From NCBI GenBank assembly GCA_043736395.1, contig JAYTCQ010000195.1:1-14000 (forward strand): 14,000 nucleotides of DNA, in the 5' to 3' direction. The notes under the pieces were generated by a model. The model was given only the letters and a program-made list of their open reading frames with translations, was not told where the DNA came from and did no database searches. Both the position numbers and the translations under genes were made by a program. This document shows positions 1-6,515 of this stretch, one piece after another. Every line of letters begins with the position of its first letter. Position 1 is the stretch's first letter. This DNA is from JAFDVL01 sp043736395. Lineage in GTDB: Bacteria > Acidobacteriota > Blastocatellia > RBC074.

Positions 1-28
1 ATCAAAGGGGGTAAGAACTATTCTTTTC

Positions 29-57
29 TTTGTCCCCTTGCCCCCTTGTCCCTTTGC
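29..57. repeat. C-rich short tandem repeat
   Basis: Downstream of the TPR gene the plus strand reads as roughly three degenerate copies of a 9-base unit built from a C-run followed by TTG or TTT. An AAGGGGG at 5-11 could pair with CCCCCTT at 41-47. On the minus strand, the coding strand of the TPR gene, this gives three G-runs shortly after the stop codon. It could affect transcript ending, but there is no classic terminator. The window starts here, so the element may be cut. Confidence 0.4.
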
Positions 58-71
58 GGTAAAACTCTCTT

Positions 72-719
72 CTATTTTTTTTCCAACTGAAGAATCTGCG
101 CAACAGAATTTTTCAACTCCGGTCGTAGTTTGACGCAGATGACAAAATCTTTTTCTGCCCCGCTCTGATTTTTTTGTTCCAGTTTAGCAATGCCGCGATT
201 CAAATAAGCGCGGGCAAATTTCGGATCAATGTTCAGAGCCTGATCGTAATCGCTGAGCGCACCCGCCACGTCATTTTTCAAATGCCGAATCACGCCGCGA
301 TCATTATAAGCCATCGTCAAGCGCGGATTTATTTTGAGCGCGAAGTTTAAATCCTGAATCGCTTCATCATATTTTTTTTGCAGATAAAAAATTGCCGCGC
401 GATTGTTGTAAGCATCCGCCGATTGCGAATCAATTTTCAAAGCCCGATTAAAATCTGACAGAGCCGATTCAAGGTCGCCCTGATTTCGTTTGAGAATACC
501 GCGATTCAGATAGGCAACTGTCGCTTTAGGATTTGAAGCAATCGCCAGATCAAAGTCTGATTTGGCGCGATCTACTTCACCTTTGGAGAGCCATTTGATG
601 CCGCGTTCCAAATATGAATTGGCAGTTGCTTCGCGTGAAATCTGTGCAGAGGCTGTGACAGAAATAAGTACAAAAAAAACTGCTGAAGCGACGATTTTTC
701 TAACGATACTGGCTCTCAT
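72..719 (-). CDS. Secreted tetratricopeptide-repeat (TPR) protein
   Basis: This 215-residue protein starts with a signal peptide (basic Arg/Lys N-terminus, hydrophobic stretch at about 9-22, Ala-Ser-Ala-Gln cleavage-like site at 23-26). The rest is almost entirely five TPR units of 34 residues, at about 33-66, 67-100, 101-134, 135-168 and 169-202. Each shows the A-Y-x-N-R-G start and a D-[FY]-x-x-A-[IL]-x-[IL]-[DN]-P-like second helix. TPR arrays bind other proteins, so a periplasmic or envelope scaffold role is inferred; no enzyme domain is present. The ATG has a good ribosome binding site (GGGAG six bases upstream on the minus strand). It lies 129 bp downstream of the unknown secreted protein on the same strand. 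The specific function is unknown. Confidence 0.9.
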   Translation of the reverse strand: MRASIVRKIVASAVFFVLISVTASAQISREATANSYLERGIKWLSKGEVDRAKSDFDLAIASNPKATVAYLNRGILKRNQGDLESALSDFNRALKIDSQSADAYNNRAAIFYLQKKYDEAIQDLNFALKINPRLTMAYNDRGVIRHLKNDVAGALSDYDQALNIDPKFARAYLNRGIAKLEQKNQSGAEKDFVICVKLRPELKNSVAQILQLEKK

Positions 720-758
720 ATTTTCTCCCTGGTGAAAGTTCTTTGTCCTGGGAGCTAC

Positions 759-771
759 GATAGCCGCTATC
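759..771. promoter_or_regulatory. 13-bp perfect palindrome upstream of the TPR gene
   Basis: GATAGC and GCTATC flank a single central base, about 40 bp upstream of the TPR start codon, in the gap between two minus-strand genes. Its size and place would suit a dimeric regulator's operator, but no regulator is known and a short palindrome can occur by chance. I see no convincing -35/-10 pair around it. Confidence 0.25.
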
Positions 772-848
772 TAATTAGTTAACTTTTACGACCGGATGAA
801 AGGCAGAATTTTTGGATGAACGGTTAAATTCGTCGGATCAATCGCACT

Positions 849-1754
849 TTATTTTTGGGTTGGTGGAGCAATAATTTTTTCGTCCTTCACTTCAGTATCG
901 AAATGTTTGTACTCGCTGAATTCAACAATCAGGTTAGGCATTTTTTTGTTGTCGAAGATCGCCGCATTATTATCGCAATTGATGACGAATTGGTTTGGCA
1001 TCCATTTTCCATCAGGGAGCCGAATGCCGTCGTAAAAGATTACGGGTTTCGCTGTCTGGTCTGAATTGATTGGGTAGCCATCAAGTTTAGCGACAATATG
1101 TTCTGCAGCATCAATCCAGATGCGTCCGGTGAGCTTGGTTAAATATTTTTCGGACTTATCGAACTTGGCGTCAGGTTTCATCTTCCAATCCAGCACAATC
1201 ATTTCACGTCCATTGAAGGTGTCGCGGCGGAGGTTAGTAAAATCCCCATAAACTAGGATTGATTTGACGTTGAACTGAAGCACTGATCCGAAGAGACTGC
1301 CGCGCGAAAGCCCAAAATAGACACCGATAGCTTTTGATTCAGCTTTAACCTTAGCTGTTTCTTCAATAACTTTGGAGGCTGCGGCTTCTTCTTCTTTTTT
1401 GATAAGTTTTTCTGAAGCTTCTTTCCTCGCTTTTTCAAGTTGTTCTTCAGAAAGAGGTACGCCGTTGTGGTGAGTTTTGATTTTGATTAAGCGTGATCCT
1501 TTGCCTTTAGCGGCAATGAAAGTCGGCGCGTAGGCTTCATAAGTACTTGAGGTTTCTTTAATATTTCCGTTTTTCTCTTTTTGCCGTTCAATGACTTTGT
1601 GAACGTGGGTGTATTCATTCAAAAAATGGTAGCCCGATCCATTCTGAAAACTTTCTTTGATGAGAGCCGGAATATCAACTGGGTTATTGGTTGGTGTTTG
1701 CGCCGCAATTGAAAACGAAGTGAAGAGAAGAAAAATTAAGAGGGAGTTATTCAT
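849..1754 (-). CDS. Secreted protein of unknown function
   Basis: I do not recognise this gene's family by name. With the chosen start it is 301 residues: a signal peptide (Met-Asn-Asn-Ser, then a hydrophobic Leu/Ile/Phe stretch, ending at Ala-Ala-Gln about 17-19), then a region that includes a highly charged Lys/Glu/Ala segment at about 102-142 that should be a long helix or coiled coil. The second half is beta-rich (about 143-285) and includes a Gly-Arg-Ile-Trp-Ile-Asp segment at 210-215. That style resembles periplasmic proteins with a lipoprotein-carrier-like (LolA/LolB) fold, but this is only a resemblance. A longer reading frame runs up to 1877, but it would overlap the oxygenase gene and bury the signal peptide, so the Met at 1754 is preferred. 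The ribosome binding site is weak. The oxygenase gene ends 68 bp upstream on the same strand. Confidence 0.8.
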   Translation of the reverse strand: MNNSLLIFLLFTSFSIAAQTPTNNPVDIPALIKESFQNGSGYHFLNEYTHVHKVIERQKEKNGNIKETSSTYEAYAPTFIAAKGKGSRLIKIKTHHNGVPLSEEQLEKARKEASEKLIKKEEEAAASKVIEETAKVKAESKAIGVYFGLSRGSLFGSVLQFNVKSILVYGDFTNLRRDTFNGREMIVLDWKMKPDAKFDKSEKYLTKLTGRIWIDAAEHIVAKLDGYPINSDQTAKPVIFYDGIRLPDGKWMPNQFVINCDNNAAIFDNKKMPNLIVEFSEYKHFDTEVKDEKIIAPPTQK

Positions 1755-1764
1755 GGTAACAAAT

Positions 1765-1822
1765 GTAAGATAGGAATCTGCCTGATTGATTGTTTCAAAG
1801 ACGGGCGGGACGCCTATCTTAC
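1765..1822. repeat. 10-bp inverted repeat after the oxygenase stop codon
   Basis: GTAAGATAGG at 1765-1774 and CCTATCTTAC at 1813-1822 are perfect reverse complements separated by 38 bp. On the minus strand the right arm begins immediately after the oxygenase TAG stop codon. It has no T-run, so it is not a standard terminator. It could be a transcript-end hairpin or a remnant of a small repeat element. Confidence 0.45.
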
Positions 1823-3331
1823 CTATCCAGCGTAAAAATTTCCGTGGAAGCCGAGTGGCAGATGCGTTCCCGTCCAAACTCTGGCTTGAAAATCCATCGT
1901 TCCGGCGTCTCTGATTTCAAGGAATGTTTGATCGCGCGTGCCGTCGTATCCTAATGTCAAAATCCATCCGTGCTCTTCATTATTGTTGCCGGGATGTGGC
2001 ACAAAGACAGGTTCGGCGTAGGTTCGCGATTTTCCGGTTTCTACTTTTTTGCAATCGCGGCGTTGCAGGTCATGTTTGACGATGCCGTTAAAGGCCCCGT
2101 TTTTATTGTCTCCGGTAAACCCCGCCGTGTATAAAAATCTTGCTTCTTTTCCTAATTGTCGTTCATCAAAACGCGGAAATTCGACTTCTTCCTCCAGTTG
2201 AGTACGACTAACAAGTTCACCTTTCACCAGATCAATTTCAATTCGCGTCAGATGATTGGCGGTAGTCTGGACCGGTTTTTCCGCCGTAAAAGAAGCGACG
2301 TTTTGTAAGACCGAACCATCAGGACTGAGAATCGAATCAAACATCAGCTTACCGTCTTTTTCAAAGGCGTTGCCGTTATGAAAAACCATGTTGGCAGGTT
2401 GATTGACGGTGATCGGTAGACCTGTCCCGTCCTTGCGCAGAATAATAATTTTTGTTGGTAAATTGTCGGCAAAATTTAAGGCTTGGAACGGTGCGACTTT
2501 GCCACCAGTAGCTTTGCGAATATCCACCCACACCGGAGGGATCACGAAAATAATATGATCTTTCGACAAGAGCATATCGTGCACCATGAAGTAATTCGGC
2601 TGCGGCAACGAATACAATTGTTTGAGCTTGCCGTCCTTTTCCATGCGAAAGACGGTCAAGGCTAAACCCATTCCGCGCTTGATGCCGAACGCGTAGCCTT
2701 CGCCTGTCGCCGGATCAAATTTTGGATGCGCTGTGAACGGTACATCGGCAGGCAAGGTGCCATAAAAATCCCACTCGCTTTGAAACGATAAATTAGTCGG
2801 ATCAATGGCAATTGGATGTCCGCCTTCTGATAATCCGAGGTAGCGTTCATCCCATTTCACGATGTTGACGCTGGGCTGATTTTTGCCGCGAAATTTTGGT
2901 TTGTAGCCTTCCGGCAGTGGCGGCGCAACGGTTCCGACTTCCGAATAAATCATGCGCTTTGCCTGAATTTCTTCCAGACGTTGCGGTGTATCAAGGAATT
3001 TTCCCTGCAACGAAACTTTGCCTTCACGAAAACTGAATTTTGAAAGATATGCGTCGCCATCAAATAAATGTTGCAAGCGAACTCCGAACGTTTCTTTTTG
3101 TCCGGGAGCCGTACGAATCAACGTACCATTAAGATTTTTGGGAATTTTGCCTTCAATTTTTTTCAAATCCCAAGTGCCTTCTGCTCCGGCAGTGCGATTG
3201 GCAAGGTAGTTCAGCGTGCGCGGACTTTCTGCTAAAACCAATTTGGCAAAAGTACCTTCGAGCAATCCTGTAGCGGTTGCTGCTCCGATCAAATGTGCGA
3301 ATTGCCGACGTGTCATGCCAAAATTTTTCAT
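1823..3331 (-). CDS. Carotenoid oxygenase (RPE65/CCD family) with Tat-like leader
   Basis: This 502-residue protein belongs to the carotenoid cleavage dioxygenase family, non-heme iron enzymes that split carotenoid or stilbene double bonds with O2. The four iron-binding histidines expected of the seven-bladed propeller fold are visible at H202 (in Thr-Ala-His-Pro), H251 (Met-Val-His-Asp), H318 (Val-Phe-His-Asn) and H496 (Gly-Phe-His-Gly, close to the C-terminus). The family's E-P-x-F-V-P-x-P-G segment is at about 440-448, and its length is normal for the family. The N-terminus carries a Thr-Arg-Arg-Gln-Phe motif followed by a small hydrophobic stretch (about 7-34), which resembles a twin-arginine export signal. 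The ATG has a GAGG ribosome binding site at good spacing. Substrate cannot be told from the sequence, and no carotenoid biosynthesis gene is nearby. Confidence 0.92.
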   Translation of the reverse strand: MKNFGMTRRQFAHLIGAATATGLLEGTFAKLVLAESPRTLNYLANRTAGAEGTWDLKKIEGKIPKNLNGTLIRTAPGQKETFGVRLQHLFDGDAYLSKFSFREGKVSLQGKFLDTPQRLEEIQAKRMIYSEVGTVAPPLPEGYKPKFRGKNQPSVNIVKWDERYLGLSEGGHPIAIDPTNLSFQSEWDFYGTLPADVPFTAHPKFDPATGEGYAFGIKRGMGLALTVFRMEKDGKLKQLYSLPQPNYFMVHDMLLSKDHIIFVIPPVWVDIRKATGGKVAPFQALNFADNLPTKIIILRKDGTGLPITVNQPANMVFHNGNAFEKDGKLMFDSILSPDGSVLQNVASFTAEKPVQTTANHLTRIEIDLVKGELVSRTQLEEEVEFPRFDERQLGKEARFLYTAGFTGDNKNGAFNGIVKHDLQRRDCKKVETGKSRTYAEPVFVPHPGNNNEEHGWILTLGYDGTRDQTFLEIRDAGTMDFQARVWTGTHLPLGFHGNFYAG

Positions 3332-3450
3332 AAATGTTCCTCAAGTAAGAAGCCGCTCGTTCAGTGTATGCAACTACGACGGAGTCCGCGGATGAGTTCG
3401 CATTATTTTTAAGAAAAGAAAATTAGGAGTAGAACTTAGCCACCATTATA

Positions 3451-3578
3451 TGAACTACAGAGAACACGGAGGACTCCGAGAAAGACAAGCCCATTGGCAC
3501 AAGCTTTCTGCTCAGTCTGACAATCTCTTTCCTCTTCAGCTCAAAAAACTCCGTGTCCTTCGTGTTCTCTGTGGTTCA
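3451..3578. repeat. 30-bp imperfect inverted repeat with 68-bp spacer
   Basis: Arms at 3451-3480 and 3549-3578 match as reverse complements at 26 of 30 positions (core ACAGAGAACACG / CGTGTTCTCTGT). The element fills the centre of the 274-bp gap between the oxygenase start and the end of the deoxyhypusine-synthase-like gene. A short plus-strand reading frame runs through it but looks non-coding. No transposase is present, so this could be a non-autonomous palindromic element. The other part of the gap (3332-3450) should hold the oxygenase promoter, but I could not pick out convincing hexamers. Confidence 0.75.
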
Positions 3579-3605
3579 CTGGCATTGTTATTTAACTTCC
3601 AATCC

Positions 3606-4565
3606 TTAGCGAGAAGATTTAATCATTGCCGCTAATAATGGAATCATAATTTCGTGATGTCCGGTAAGGCTGTAACCTTTTCCCGCGCCGTTCGCGACAG
3701 GGCGTTTTACGACATTTGTGGCGGGACGATAGTGCTGAATAAAATCAAAATTTGCTGTTGTGAAATCTTGTAATGGAACGCCAAGATTGCGTACGACGGT
3801 GACGGCTTTCAAAAATATTTCAGGTAGTGTGACGGCGGAACCGATATTTAAATACACGCCACCACCGTCTAAATTTTTCACAAGCGAAGTCATCAACCGA
3901 AAATCCTGATGTGAAGTTTGCCCAATGTTCGCGCCGCTCACGCTCGGATGCAGGTGAATAATATCCGCGCCAATTGTCGCATGAACGGTCACTGGAATTT
4001 TGTTTTTGTAAGCTTCATGCAGTAACGAATACTCTGCAAACTTTGGCTGTAGCTTGTTCAGCATTTTCCCGATCGCTTCACCCATTCCAAGATTTTCCTG
4101 CGCTCCCTGATTAATCGCGTCGTTCAGAATTTGTCCGGTTTCTTCGGCCATTCCAAATGCGCCTTGTCCTAATGCTTCGTCTACGTCTTCGGAAGTGGAG
4201 CCGATCAGCGCGATTTCAAAATCGTGAATCACGCCGGAACCGTTGAGCGCGATGGAAGTTACGAACCCTTGTTGCATCAAATCAATCAGAATCGGAGCGA
4301 GTCCGGTTTTAATTACGTGTCCGCCCGCACCCCAGATGATGGCTTTGTTTTTCGCTTTGGCATTGATGATCGCGGCGGCGATGGAGCGCAAATTCTGGAC
4401 GGCTAAAATGTTTGGCAGTGAATCAAACAGTGCCAGCGATGCTTGCGCTTCAGCCGGTGTTAACGGACGTGCGAAGTCTTTCACTGTGACTTTGCTGTGC
4501 CGTGAATCCAATGGATAAGTTGAAAGCTGCGAAAGGTCTGTGGGCTGTTGTTCGTAAATGGACAC
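3606..4565 (-). CDS. Deoxyhypusine synthase-like protein, catalytic lysine apparently absent
   Basis: This 319-residue protein has the layout of the deoxyhypusine synthase (DHS) Rossmann-like fold. Visible parts are Ile-Ile-Trp-Gly-Ala-Gly-Gly-His with a following Lys-Thr-Gly (76-88), Asn-Gly-Ser-Gly-Val-Ile-His-Asp (108-115), Gly-Lys-Met-Leu-Asn (166-170), Tyr-Lys-Asn-Lys-Ile-Pro-Val (186-192) and Gly-Gly-Gly-Val (234-237). True DHS transfers a butylamine group from spermidine to eIF5A through a lysine in a G-G-G-V-x-K-H-H motif. Here the equivalent stretch (about 238-252, Leu-Asn-Ile-Gly-Ser-Ala-Val-Thr-Leu-Pro) has no such lysine or His pair, and bacteria normally have no eIF5A. It is therefore probably a divergent member with another role. 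The start is a GTG at 4565 with no clear ribosome binding site. It lies 53 bp downstream of the antitoxin gene on the same strand and might share its transcript. Confidence 0.75.
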   Translation of the reverse strand: MSIYEQQPTDLSQLSTYPLDSRHSKVTVKDFARPLTPAEAQASLALFDSLPNILAVQNLRSIAAAIINAKAKNKAIIWGAGGHVIKTGLAPILIDLMQQGFVTSIALNGSGVIHDFEIALIGSTSEDVDEALGQGAFGMAEETGQILNDAINQGAQENLGMGEAIGKMLNKLQPKFAEYSLLHEAYKNKIPVTVHATIGADIIHLHPSVSGANIGQTSHQDFRLMTSLVKNLDGGGVYLNIGSAVTLPEIFLKAVTVVRNLGVPLQDFTTANFDFIQHYRPATNVVKRPVANGAGKGYSLTGHHEIMIPLLAAMIKSSR

Positions 4566-4593
4566 GTTGTTTTTATCGAGATTAAGTAAAAAT

Positions 4594-4617
4594 TGACTAC
4601 ATTACTACTATTAGTCA
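4594..4617. promoter_or_regulatory. TGACTA/TAGTCA inverted repeat after the antitoxin gene
   Basis: TGACTA (4594-4599) and TAGTCA (4612-4617) form a perfect 6-bp inverted repeat around a 12-bp AT-rich centre with ACT/ATT repeats. It lies in the 53-bp gap between the antitoxin stop codon and the GTG of the next gene, where an operator or weak transcript hairpin is possible. The evidence is only symmetry and position. Confidence 0.25.
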
Positions 4618-4618
4618 G

Positions 4619-4990
4619 CTAAGCCGCTTTTAACTTTTGCCGATTTATATTACGTAAATTATTTCGAGGACTGGTTTGCCTGGTTGCAATCTGAGCCGGA
4701 GCTAATTGAGAAAATTGGACAGCAACCTGACAAGAGAGCGAACGTGAGATTTTGATCAATGACTCAATTGTAAAGTTAGTATTGCCCTGCAAAATTTTAG
4801 TAACGTAAGCTTTGCTTGATCCGAGGCGGCGCGCCAATTCAACATTGGAAATATTTTTCTGCTGCATGATGCGATAGATTTGCTCCGCGATTTCAACCTT
4901 TACCTCCTCTAACTCGAAAGCCTCAGACTGCTGGAATTCTGTTAAAAGCGCAGCGAATTTTTCTGAGGAATTGGGACGTTTACTGGACAT
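4619..4990 (-). CDS. HigA-like antitoxin, XRE-family helix-turn-helix protein
   Basis: The chosen 123-residue product has an XRE-type helix-turn-helix at about 34-86. It shows Ile-Ser-Asn-Val-Glu-Leu-Ala-Arg-Arg-Leu-Gly-Ser-Ser (47-59), then Ala-Tyr-Val-Thr-Lys-Ile-Leu-Gln-Gly-Asn (61-70), then a third helix. In HigBA-type pairs this protein neutralises the toxin and represses the shared promoter. The reading frame extends upstream to 5014, but the Met at 4990 has a strong GAGGAG site just upstream and the longer version does not. Its first codons overlap the end of the toxin gene, which suggests coupled translation. A basic, low-complexity tail (about 103-123) follows the DNA-binding domain and is of unknown role. 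The toxin-first order is the higBA arrangement. Confidence 0.85.
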   Translation of the reverse strand: MSSKRPNSSEKFAALLTEFQQSEAFELEEVKVEIAEQIYRIMQQKNISNVELARRLGSSKAYVTKILQGNTNFTIESLIKISRSLSCQVAVQFSQLAPAQIATRQTSPRNNLRNINRQKLKAA

Positions 4991-5381
4991 GTTCTCTCCT
5001 CTTTTTCTCTTCAAAATAAAGAATTTTTATAGCTTGCACCCGATCAATTTCCTCTGGATCGGTGCGATTCTTTTTCTTTGTAAACCCGTGTGAGCAAACA
5101 ATAATTCTATTCGCATCATAGAACCAAATAATCCTGGCTCCGTTTGGCGCTTTAAACTCGAAAAGATCAACTGCTTTCTTGCCCTGCAAGGCGCGACATT
5201 GTTTTTCATTGTAAGGAGGACCGTTATTTGCTGTACGAGTAATTAAATATAAAAGTCGTGTGTAATCTGAATTTACCTGATCCTTAAGCGTTTCTAAAAA
5301 ATCTAATAACTGACATTTTTCATCTGTTCCCCAAGCGTGAATTGAAAATCTGTCACCTGTCTGAACTTCTATTGTTGGCAT
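4980..5381 (-). CDS. HigB-like toxin, RelE/Gp49 superfamily mRNA interferase
   Basis: This 133-residue protein fits the phage-derived Gp49-like/HigB toxin family, small RelE-fold enzymes that cut mRNA on the ribosome. The typical core runs from about 62 to 117: an A-L-Q-G-K-K then L-F-E-F-K strand, Ala-Arg-Ile-Ile-Trp-Phe-Tyr, Ile-Ile-Val-Cys-Ser-His-Gly-Phe, a basic Thr-Lys-Lys-Lys-Asn run, then Pro-Glu-Glu-Ile. Its stop codon lies inside the start of the antitoxin gene (11-nt overlap). The ATG at 5381 has no strong ribosome binding site, so the toxin may be made in smaller amounts than the antitoxin. A TTGACG hexamer on the minus strand at 5413-5408 is a possible -35, but no good -10 lies at a workable distance. 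The cognate cleavage target cannot be told from sequence. Confidence 0.85.
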   Translation of the reverse strand: MPTIEVQTGDRFSIHAWGTDEKCQLLDFLETLKDQVNSDYTRLLYLITRTANNGPPYNEKQCRALQGKKAVDLFEFKAPNGARIIWFYDANRIIVCSHGFTKKKNRTDPEEIDRVQAIKILYFEEKKRREHVQ

Positions 5382-5463
5382 AATAAGTTAACTTTTAGGT
5401 TTACTTTCGTCAAGCATAAATTTGAGGTAACTACGAGTGTTCAATGACTTGATGGTTGAAGGA

Positions 5464-6387
5464 TTATTCGCCAAACTTAAAAGCGATTGTACCTTGCACC
5501 TTCGATGGTTTGCCGTTGACAAGAATTGTTTGGAAAACCCAGAGGCTCACGGCTTCCAGGCAGGCTTTCTTGAGTTCTTCTTCTCCGCTCACGGCGGTAG
5601 CAGAAACAAGCTTTCCCTCTTCAGAAATAACTAACAAAACTTGCACGGTTCCACGTATGCCAGGTCTCGGAATTTTGGGAGTTACTTTTTTTACCGCATT
5701 CATCACCAGCACTTGCCCGGCAACTTTGTCTATCCCTTCAACCCATACAATGGCGGGGGAAACTGTAACTTTGGAAGGATTTTGGATTTGTTCAATTAAT
5801 CCAAGCGGTAAATTGTCCACGGTGTACACCGAACGCAGTATTTTCAGGGATTCCATAAAGACTGAAGCCGTTTTGGGTTCCGGTTGTTTGACAGGAAAAC
5901 TAACAGTTGTTTCGTAGACTTTTCCAAAGGCGAAATTTTGCCGTGACCACGCGATTGATCCTTCCTCTAATAATTCTATTTTGTATTCAATCCCAGGATT
6001 CCCTTCTAACGTATAATCTCCGCCGCTTAACCATTTATGTTTTGGGTTCGTTTTCACTTTTTCGAGAACTTCACGGAAGCGCTGCTTAATCTGGACAGGT
6101 GTCGCTTCGTTTCCGGATAAAAAAGTGACCGTTGTCTGAAACGTAGTTTTGCCGCTCGCCGACGTGAATTCAAAAAGATAGGCTGCGCCATTATTGATTA
6201 AGCCTTTCGCCGCCCGTTCTTTAACCGGAGCGGGCATCCAGGCAGAGAATCCAATGATGCTCGAAGAAAATTCTTTGAGCGGAGGTTCGACCAGCGGGAG
6301 AGGTGTCAGAGTGGTAGTTGGCGCTGTTTGCGCAAACCCTGAAAGTGCCATGAACAACAGCCAGAAAAGGAGGGTTGAGTTTTTCAT
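5464..6387 (-). CDS. Secreted protein with TonB-type C-terminal domain
   Basis: With the start chosen at 6387 the product is 307 residues. It begins with a signal peptide (Met-Lys-Asn-Ser, hydrophobic 5-18, Ala-Gln at 19-20). The central part (about 40-190) is a mixed region of unknown family. The last 65 residues (about 243-306) match a TonB C-terminal domain: Arg-Gly-Thr-Val-Gln-Val-Leu-Leu-Val-Ile, then an E-E-G-K-L-V-S-A-T turn, a helix with Ala-Cys-Leu-Glu-Ala-Val, and Val-Gln-Gly-Thr-Ile-Ala-Phe-Lys-Phe. TonB proper also needs a Pro-rich arm and an ExbB/ExbD-bound anchor; neither gene is here and the Pro-rich stretch is short. A periplasmic domain borrowing the TonB fold is more likely than a working energy transducer. 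The frame extends to 6480, but that would put a basic non-signal stretch before the leader. It diverges from the next gene. Confidence 0.85.
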   Translation of the reverse strand: MKNSTLLFWLLFMALSGFAQTAPTTTLTPLPLVEPPLKEFSSSIIGFSAWMPAPVKERAAKGLINNGAAYLFEFTSASGKTTFQTTVTFLSGNEATPVQIKQRFREVLEKVKTNPKHKWLSGGDYTLEGNPGIEYKIELLEEGSIAWSRQNFAFGKVYETTVSFPVKQPEPKTASVFMESLKILRSVYTVDNLPLGLIEQIQNPSKVTVSPAIVWVEGIDKVAGQVLVMNAVKKVTPKIPRPGIRGTVQVLLVISEEGKLVSATAVSGEEELKKACLEAVSLWVFQTILVNGKPSKVQGTIAFKFGE

Positions 6388-6414
6388 AACTTTAATTGAC
6401 TGAATTACTGAGCG

Positions 6415-6420
6415 ACTATA
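6415..6420 (-). promoter_or_regulatory. Possible -10 element for the TonB-domain gene
   Basis: TATAGT on the minus strand lies 27 bp upstream of the ATG at 6387, inside the 128-bp divergent gap (6388-6515). No good -35 hexamer is seen at 16-18 bp. The gap should hold promoters for both divergent genes, and the plus-strand promoter was not found. Low confidence. Confidence 0.25.
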
Positions 6421-6515
6421 ACAAAATGTTGTATTGATGCTACGATAATGTGTACGACGCAAATAAGATAACTGATTCATAAACCCCTGATCAATAAAAG
6501 AGGAGAATTCTAACT

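Noticed and set aside
31..55. G-quadruplex on the minus strand of the C-rich tract.
   Set aside because: Only three G-runs of three or more are present; four are needed.
1755..1877. A 41-residue N-terminal extension of the unknown secreted protein, which would overlap the oxygenase gene.
   Set aside because: It would bury a normal signal peptide inside the protein and contains no recognisable domain; the Met at 1754 explains the data better.
3450..3635. A plus-strand reading frame across the oxygenase/DHS-like gap.
   Set aside because: It runs through both arms of an inverted repeat, overlaps the DHS-like gene's end and has no ribosome binding site.
777..5397. AGTTAACTTTTA occurs exactly at 777-788 and 5386-5397, each upstream of a minus-strand gene, as if a shared operator.
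   Set aside because: Several matching 12-mer pairs are expected by chance in 14 kb, and the distances to the start codons differ (58 versus 5 bp).
6388..6480. A 31-residue extension of the TonB-domain protein.
   Set aside because: It is basic, lies in the divergent promoter gap and precedes a clear signal peptide start.
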